A stretch of DNA of 64,000 nucleotides from positions 1 to 64,000 of the forward strand of contig CAYQRB010000001.1 of NCBI GenBank assembly GCA_964420145.1, read 5' to 3'. The notes below the pieces were generated by a model, which worked only from the letters and a program-made list of their open reading frames with translations, did not search any database and had not been told where the DNA came from. Origin of the DNA: JAJTYI01 sp964420145. GTDB lineage: Bacteria > Patescibacteriota > Dojkabacteria > B142 > OLB20. Below are positions 59,380 through 64,000 of the stretch, piece by piece; position 1 is the first letter of the stretch, and the number at the start of each line of letters is the position of its first letter. Position numbers and translations under genes: made by a program.

Positions 59380-59775
59380 CTATGCCGTAGGTGTTTCCAT
59401 TACTGTTTGAGCTTCCCTATCGAGTTTTTTCCTGTAAAAGAAATAGTAGTAAAGACTGACTACATAAAGGTTGAAAAGTAAAATTATTAATAACCAAAGT
59501 ATTTTATCATTTTCGTTTTTCCAATTATCTCTTTGTACAATATCAATTATCGACAGTACCCAGACAATAGTAGAGATAATCATAAAAATAAGAAGAATAC
59601 ACACCATAGCCAGAAAGACGAGCTCAACGAGCGTATCGATACCACTTCCGGTTGTAGATGAATAACCATTTGTAGAATAGTAACTCTGCAAATCAATAGC
59701 TTTTACCGCTAACGGGGATAAAAATACCAAGGGCATAAGTACTGCAAAAACCATAGAAAAAATCTTCTTTATCAC
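59380..59775 (-). CDS. Small membrane protein with PLDc_N-like domain, paralogue of its neighbour
   Basis: The 131-residue protein has the same layout as 58872-59255: a signal peptide (1-26), a short exposed segment (SYYSTNGYSSTTGSG), and the TM-D-x-x-W/N-W-K-N-x-N-D-K-x-L-W-L-L block ending FYRKKLD. The shared core is almost identical in the loop (WKNENDKILWLL). Tandem duplication is likely. The function of the family is unknown. Confidence 0.75.
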   Translation of the reverse strand: MIKKIFSMVFAVLMPLVFLSPLAVKAIDLQSYYSTNGYSSTTGSGIDTLVELVFLAMVCILLIFMIISTIVWVLSIIDIVQRDNWKNENDKILWLLIILLFNLYVVSLYYYFFYRKKLDREAQTVMETPTA

Positions 59776-59892
59776 GATTAAATAATATAAATTAATATTA
59801 AAATCCTATCTGTAGTTGATACAAAAGTCAAAAGTTTTTAGCTATTGTTTATGGCAAATATTACTTTTAAAAATAATGGGATATAATTAATT

Positions 59893-60279
59893 ATGAGAAA
59901 TATATGGAAGGATAACAATCTCACTGATAAGTGGTTCTATACTAATACAGACCAATTACTACGAACATTCCATATTTATGTAAAAGGCGACTCACTAGTA
60001 CTTCTACCNNNNNNNNNNTTATGGGCTTTTATTTTAGTAACTGGTTTTTTTAGCTGGAAGTTTATGCTACTAGAAATAGGATTTTTCCTGTTTTTAAGAG
60101 GACTCGGGGAAATGATGTATTGGCTTTTACAACAATTTGGTAAAAAAACTTATCGACCAGAAACAAAACACAACAAACTTAGCAACGATGCTATCTATAT
60201 ACTCTATCAACTCTCAGGACTAAGAAATGCCTTCTTCGGACTTGTATTAATTGCATTTGTTTTGATTTATCTTTATTAA
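59893..60279 (+). CDS. Small membrane protein interrupted by an assembly gap
   Basis: The reading frame encodes about 128 residues if the ten Ns count as they stand. Two or three membrane segments are visible (VTGFFSWKFMLLEIGFFLFL and the end VLIAFVLIYLY), with the loop GKKTYRPETKHNKLSND between. The gap length is a placeholder, so the frame may be broken by real missing bases. Family not recognised. Confidence 0.6.
   Translation: MRNIWKDNNLTDKWFYTNTDQLLRTFHIYVKGDSLVLLXXXXLWAFILVTGFFSWKFMLLEIGFFLFLRGLGEMMYWLLQQFGKKTYRPETKHNKLSNDAIYILYQLSGLRNAFFGLVLIAFVLIYLY
60009..60018. other. Run of ten Ns (scaffold gap)
   Basis: Ten undetermined bases inside the gene at 59893-60279. A fixed run of ten usually marks a gap of unknown size between contigs. 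Confidence 0.99.
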
Positions 60280-60402
60280 GTGGTTAGTAAGATTACTATA
60301 GTGTAAATATCTTCCGATATTTTATAAACAAAATAGTATAATAGGAATTATAGTTGTAAAATGACAGATAGTACCTTTATTAACTTTTAGAAATAAAAAC
60401 TT

Positions 60403-60852
60403 ATGTCAACCCAAAGACTAGATTATAAAAAGGCTTCTCCATCCGCATTTGAGGCAATGCTAGCCTTATCAAAGTTTACTGAAAATACCAATCTAGATAA
60501 AAAACTATTAAACTTGGTTTATTTAAGAGCTTCACAACTAAACGGATGTGCTTGGTGTTTAAATATGCACACCAATGATGCTAGGGAAAGTGGTGAAAGT
60601 GGACAAAGAATTTGTCTATTACCAGCTTGGTACGAGGCTCCCACTACTACATATACAGAGACAGAAAAAGCAGCTCTCGAGTGGACCGAAGCTATTACTC
60701 TAGTAAAAGAATCCCGAGTCTCTGATGAAATTTACAATAAGGTTAAAAAGTACTTTAGTGAAAAGGATTTGGTTGATTTAACTATGGCAATTATTGCTAT
60801 TAACGGCTGGAATCGACTCAATGTTGCTTTCAAAACCAATATAACAGAGTAA
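60403..60852 (+). CDS. AhpD/carboxymuconolactone decarboxylase-family protein
   Basis: The 149-residue protein matches the AhpD-like fold. It has the redox pair Cys49-x-x-Cys52 with His56 (GCAWCLNMH), preceded by VYLRASQLN and followed by the helices around TEKAALEWTEAITL. Such enzymes reduce peroxides with a thiol partner; others are decarboxylases. The C-x-x-C-x3-H form is the peroxidase type. Confidence 0.88.
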   Translation: MSTQRLDYKKASPSAFEAMLALSKFTENTNLDKKLLNLVYLRASQLNGCAWCLNMHTNDARESGESGQRICLLPAWYEAPTTTYTETEKAALEWTEAITLVKESRVSDEIYNKVKKYFSEKDLVDLTMAIIAINGWNRLNVAFKTNITE

Positions 60853-60889
60853 AAATAAAAGTTGTTAACCCTATTATCAAGGTCTTTAG

Positions 60890-61747
60890 TTATCTTGAAC
60901 TTAAGCCACCTTTCTGTAAAAAGTCAGCAATAACTCTAATATTTTTCGGGAAATTTTCTTTGTCTTTTACTCCCCTAGGAGTTAAAAAGGGAGCATCTGT
61001 CTCAAAAAAAATACCTGATTGATAAATATCTTCTATTTTGTATGGCTCATTATCAGGCAAAATACTTTTGACTGCTTGTCGTATATTCTCTGCCGACCTA
61101 TATGTCACAATCCCATTGATCCCGATCATAAAACCACTATTCAAAATAGACCTAGCATCTTCAATACCCCCAGTAAATGAATGGAAAACACCATTTACTC
61201 TATGTCCTTTAAGTAACAATAAGCAATCTTTCAAACTATCTCTGTGGTGTATAGATAAAGGTAAATTGTATTTTTCTGCTAACTCGATTTGTTTTATAAA
61301 AACCCGTTGTTGCAGTTGTTTGCTTTTTTCAATCTTATCTTCGGATAGCCCACTTTTATAAATCCAATAATAATCCAGTCCGCATTCACCGATCATAATT
61401 AATTTCCTGTAATATTTATTAACAAACTCCTCAAACTCGGTCAAGATATCTTCAATCTCTCTCATATCCAAGTCTTTAACAAATAGTTCGGAGCCAGGAA
61501 TTGCAATTTCTGGATCGATTCCAGCTGTTGGATAAACTACTCCAGGAAATCTTTCTGCATTTTCTAGTATTTTTTTAGAGGTATTGAGATCAACTGCAAT
61601 ATCTATGATTTTCATTACTCCTGCTTTTTTACTCTCTACTATAACCTCGTCTAAAATCTGCTCATCAAACCAAGTCAAGTGACAATGACTATCAAACAAC
61701 ATATCTAAACTACCAAACTTACTTAGAAAATATTCTAGTAGACTCAT
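60890..61747 (-). CDS. tatD: TatD-family metal-dependent DNase, C-terminus short
   Basis: The 285-residue protein has the TatD motifs: FDSHCHL (His-x-His), GECGLDYYW, SIHHRDSL, VFHSFTGGIEDA and ETDAPFLTP. It is a metal-dependent 3'-5' nuclease or deacylase of the amidohydrolase family. The protein ends RVIADFLQKGGLSSR, without the helix and AENARRLF-type end that TatD proteins usually have (about 25-30 residues). It may be a shortened but functional end. Confidence 0.9.
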   Translation of the reverse strand: MSLLEYFLSKFGSLDMLFDSHCHLTWFDEQILDEVIVESKKAGVMKIIDIAVDLNTSKKILENAERFPGVVYPTAGIDPEIAIPGSELFVKDLDMREIEDILTEFEEFVNKYYRKLIMIGECGLDYYWIYKSGLSEDKIEKSKQLQQRVFIKQIELAEKYNLPLSIHHRDSLKDCLLLLKGHRVNGVFHSFTGGIEDARSILNSGFMIGINGIVTYRSAENIRQAVKSILPDNEPYKIEDIYQSGIFFETDAPFLTPRGVKDKENFPKNIRVIADFLQKGGLSSR

Positions 61748-61778
61748 AGTGGATTAAAAATAAACACCCCATTCTATA

Positions 61779-63524
61779 TTAAACTTTTTCTAAAAGTACC
61801 TTCTCTAGATCTAGCTTATTGAACAAAACTTCAACAGGAGAATTAAGTTTTATGTATTTAATTTTTTGCAACTCCCATTTGTTTACACCGATTTCACCTT
61901 CTAGATTATTTAAACTTATCAGTTTATTTAATCTTTCTGCCGACTCTGGAAGATAAGGACTAATTAAAACCATTAGATTACCCACAAAACTAAGTAGATT
62001 CGCCATAATTCCTTCCGCTTGTTTTCTATCTTCTTTAATTACCTTCCAAATCTGTTGTTTATCAAAATATTGATTAGCAGACCGAGAGAGAGCCATTATC
62101 AACTCTAGTGCACCTAACGCAGAACCTTTCTCTAGTTTTTCTCTAGTTTCCTTAAATGTCCAATCAATTTGCTTTATAACTTCAGGATCTAGCTCTCCTT
62201 TAAAATTTAACTCTCCATCAAACTTTGATTCCAAAAACTTTAATGTACGATTGATAAAATTACCCAAATTAGCAACAAGTTCATTGTTTATAGTAATCAC
62301 AAAATCCTCCCAGGTGAAATTTCCTTCTTTGTTTTCAGGCAAATTTCTTGCAATGTAAAACCTGACAAGATCAACACCGTATCTATCTGCAATTTCTTTC
62401 GAGTTTATAGTCCAATTTCTACTTTTACTAAATTTTTTCCCTTCATAGTTAAGAAATTTATTGACTACTACATACTTGGGCAAAGTATAACCCTGATCCA
62501 TCCCTATCAGCTCTGCCGGCCACATCAAGGTATGAAATACCAGATTATCTTGTCCCATAAAATTATAAATTATTGCATCGGGATCTTGCCACCAATCTTT
62601 CCAGTTATTTCCTTGACCTTGTTGTTTATTAAAAATTATATCTTTATCTTTTTGCTCAGACTCTGTTTGTGCCATATCACACCAAGCCCTCGTTGCAGAT
62701 AAATAACCAATCACAGCTTCAAACCAGACATAAATCTTTTTACTAGTAAAATCAGAAAGTTGCTTATCTAGTGGAAGTTTTTTAATCTCCTCTATTGGCA
62801 AATCCATACTCCAATCCATATCTCTAGTGATGGCTCTCTTTTGCAAACCTTCTTTTAGCCAACCATCTGCTTCTTGCCAAACCCAGTTTTTCCAATTATC
62901 TTTATTTATATCAAGATACTTCCTAAGTGCTGGTTCAAGCTTTTTGAAATTCAAAAAATAATGCTCTGTATCTTTAAGAGTAACTTTTGATCCTGATAGT
63001 TTACTAACAGGATTGAGTAACTCCCCATCTTTTAACCAGCGACCGCAGTTTTCACACTGATCACTTCGTTGATTAGTAGCGTTACAATAGGAACAAGTTC
63101 CCTCTACATACCTATCGGGTAAAAACTGTCTATCATCAACAGAGTAATACTGCTCCATCGTGCCTTTTTCAATATATCCATTTACCAACAATCGCAGAAA
63201 AACTTCATGAACCACCCTTTTATGTTCTTCTGTTGTGGTTTTTGTGTAGAGGTTATAACTAAGATTATAAAGCTTAAATAATTCAATATCTTTAGCATGG
63301 TAAGTATCTACTACTTCTTGAGGTTTGAGTCCTCTTTTGTCTGCTTCTACTGTAATAGGAGTGCCGTAACAATCCGAACCCGAGACCATTAACACATCGT
63401 TTCCACACAAGCGGTGAAACCGTGCAGTAATATCAGCAGGTAATAAATATCCACCAAGATGACCCACATGAATATCTCCATTTACATAAGGCCAGGCAAT
63501 ACCGATTAGGATTTTTTTGTTCAT
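61779..63524 (-). CDS. metG: Methionyl-tRNA synthetase
   Basis: The 581-residue protein has the class I site IAWPYVNGDIHVGHLG (with H19-V-G-H22), the zinc-binding CSYCNATNQRSDQCENCG and a variant KMSKS loop, KFSKSRNW. The anticodon domain ends near KWELQKIKYIK. The C-terminal tRNA-binding domain of longer MetRS forms is missing. It charges tRNA-Met, and tatD is the next gene on the strand. Confidence 0.96.
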   Translation of the reverse strand: MNKKILIGIAWPYVNGDIHVGHLGGYLLPADITARFHRLCGNDVLMVSGSDCYGTPITVEADKRGLKPQEVVDTYHAKDIELFKLYNLSYNLYTKTTTEEHKRVVHEVFLRLLVNGYIEKGTMEQYYSVDDRQFLPDRYVEGTCSYCNATNQRSDQCENCGRWLKDGELLNPVSKLSGSKVTLKDTEHYFLNFKKLEPALRKYLDINKDNWKNWVWQEADGWLKEGLQKRAITRDMDWSMDLPIEEIKKLPLDKQLSDFTSKKIYVWFEAVIGYLSATRAWCDMAQTESEQKDKDIIFNKQQGQGNNWKDWWQDPDAIIYNFMGQDNLVFHTLMWPAELIGMDQGYTLPKYVVVNKFLNYEGKKFSKSRNWTINSKEIADRYGVDLVRFYIARNLPENKEGNFTWEDFVITINNELVANLGNFINRTLKFLESKFDGELNFKGELDPEVIKQIDWTFKETREKLEKGSALGALELIMALSRSANQYFDKQQIWKVIKEDRKQAEGIMANLLSFVGNLMVLISPYLPESAERLNKLISLNNLEGEIGVNKWELQKIKYIKLNSPVEVLFNKLDLEKVLLEKV

Positions 63525-63560
63525 TAGATAAAATTGATCTCAACAAATGATTATACCAGC

Positions 63561-63590
63561 TTGGGCTACGATTGTAATTTAGGGTATTAT
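63561..63590 (+). promoter_or_regulatory. Weak promoter for the right-edge gene
   Basis: -35 TTGGGC (63561-63566), 18-base spacer, -10 TATTAT (63585-63590). The ATG follows at 63615. Confidence 0.4.
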
Positions 63591-63614
63591 GTTCTTTAAC
63601 TTATCTTACCGCAT

Positions 63615-64000
63615 ATGAATAATATGGACATACCAATACCCCACAACGAGTTTGAGACCAGATTTGGTAATGATCCTAAACTGAATCATTTTGTACAACA
63701 AATCATAGCAATTGATCTCCCGTTTAAAACAGATACAGCGATTGGTCATGTAACATTCCACGATTTTATTACCTCTGCATTGCTCGGAAATTTGGAAGTA
63801 CTCGAAATCGAATTAAACAACCCGCTACAAGCAGGTCGAAGAGCAACTATTATACGAGGTTTGTTAGAAAGAGAAATTACAGCAAGGAAAGAACAACAAC
63901 AAACCAAACCCGGTCAAGAACAATTAGAATATAAACTAGCATTGGTTCAAGACCTATATCACTACATTAATACTAAAACGGAGATGCAACCCGGTTACGA
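63615..64000 (+). CDS. 5' part of an unknown gene, cut by the window edge
   Basis: An ATG at 63615 opens a frame that stays open to the end (128 codons). The product is soluble, rich in Glu, Asn and Gln, and shows a helical segment with RREITARKEQQQTKPGQE-like content near residue 95. No family is recognisable from this part. An alternative ATG is three codons further on. Confidence 0.65.
   Translation, partial: MNNMDIPIPHNEFETRFGNDPKLNHFVQQIIAIDLPFKTDTAIGHVTFHDFITSALLGNLEVLEIELNNPLQAGRRATIIRGLLEREITARKEQQQTKPGQEQLEYKLALVQDLYHYINTKTEMQPGY

Noticed and set aside
1..64000. UGA recoded as glycine, as in some CPR groups
   Set aside because: Several complete genes end in TGA in positions where the next gene overlaps by ATGA (for example 446-448 and 1177-1179).
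1..64000. tRNA genes, rRNA genes, CRISPR arrays and insertion sequences
   Set aside because: I scanned for T-arm patterns, regularly spaced repeats and transposase motifs; the only T-arm belongs to the tmRNA, and no transposase or spaced repeat array was seen.

Overview
The window is AT-rich, densely coded bacterial DNA with many ATGA-type overlaps. Its content points to a Patescibacteria/CPR organism. There are many small membrane proteins with VirB2/T4SS-type pilin architecture, a phosphoketolase-acetate kinase pair for fermentation, membrane-anchored Clp and protease-less Lon-like AAA+ proteins, and many proteins of unknown function. UGA ends genes normally (for example at 1179), so this is not one of the CPR groups that recode UGA. 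The exact phylum cannot be fixed from this window; Microgenomates or Dojkabacteria would fit. No rRNA or tRNA gene was recognised. One tmRNA gene is present.

Layout. 1-1844 (+): an envelope cluster with a truncated gene, a CHAP hydrolase and an anchored protein. 1978-2778 (-): an XRE/MmyB-like regulator. 2918-10867 (-): the most distinctive block, a run of pilin-like membrane proteins behind a membrane-anchored two-domain Clp-type ATPase. At least seven of the pilin-like proteins share one cytoplasmic-loop motif and differ in their Cys-rich extracellular parts. 10991-12925 (-): groES-groEL with a promoter and a half-degenerate CIRCE operator. 13065-16225 (-): an FtsA/PilM-like ATPase with a large anchored partner. 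16297-18157 (+): two poorly known genes. 18163-24779 (-): housekeeping genes (Lon-like ATPase, bL25, Jag/KhpB, CofE-like ligase, YidC, DHH phosphoesterase). 25706-29215 (+): xfp-ackA. 29236-34490: rsmE, membrane proteins, a LOG-methyltransferase fusion, a DUF368 lipid-carrier transporter and undecaprenol/diacylglycerol kinase.

34588-37410 holds a cobalamin-riboswitch-like element in front of an unknown Cys-rich protein. A decayed copy of that protein's C-terminus lies further on, and between the two sits a gene whose N-terminus is split at a TA repeat. 38437-40302 is a cluster of unknown membrane proteins. 40295-43361 looks like a decaying accessory island beside the 3' end of ssrA. It holds a NUDIX gene with an amber codon, a Phd-PIN toxin-antitoxin pair with a palindromic operator, a CDP-tyvelose-epimerase-like gene and a HAD phosphatase. 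The tmRNA (43616-44059, -) encodes an unusually long 31-residue tag.

44207-52384: a membrane-tethered receiver protein; cysS and a PIG-L deacetylase behind a T-box leader; comF; a ROK kinase; and valS with an inserted domain. 52516-53259: a surface protein with a Pro/Thr-rich tail. 53430-57536 (-): a copper operon (csoR, HMA-SafE-cupredoxin, copA) whose operator overlaps its promoter and ribosome binding site. 57581-63524: an MFS transporter, small membrane proteins, an AhpD-like protein, TatD and metG. One gene contains a run of ten Ns. A partial gene runs off the right edge.
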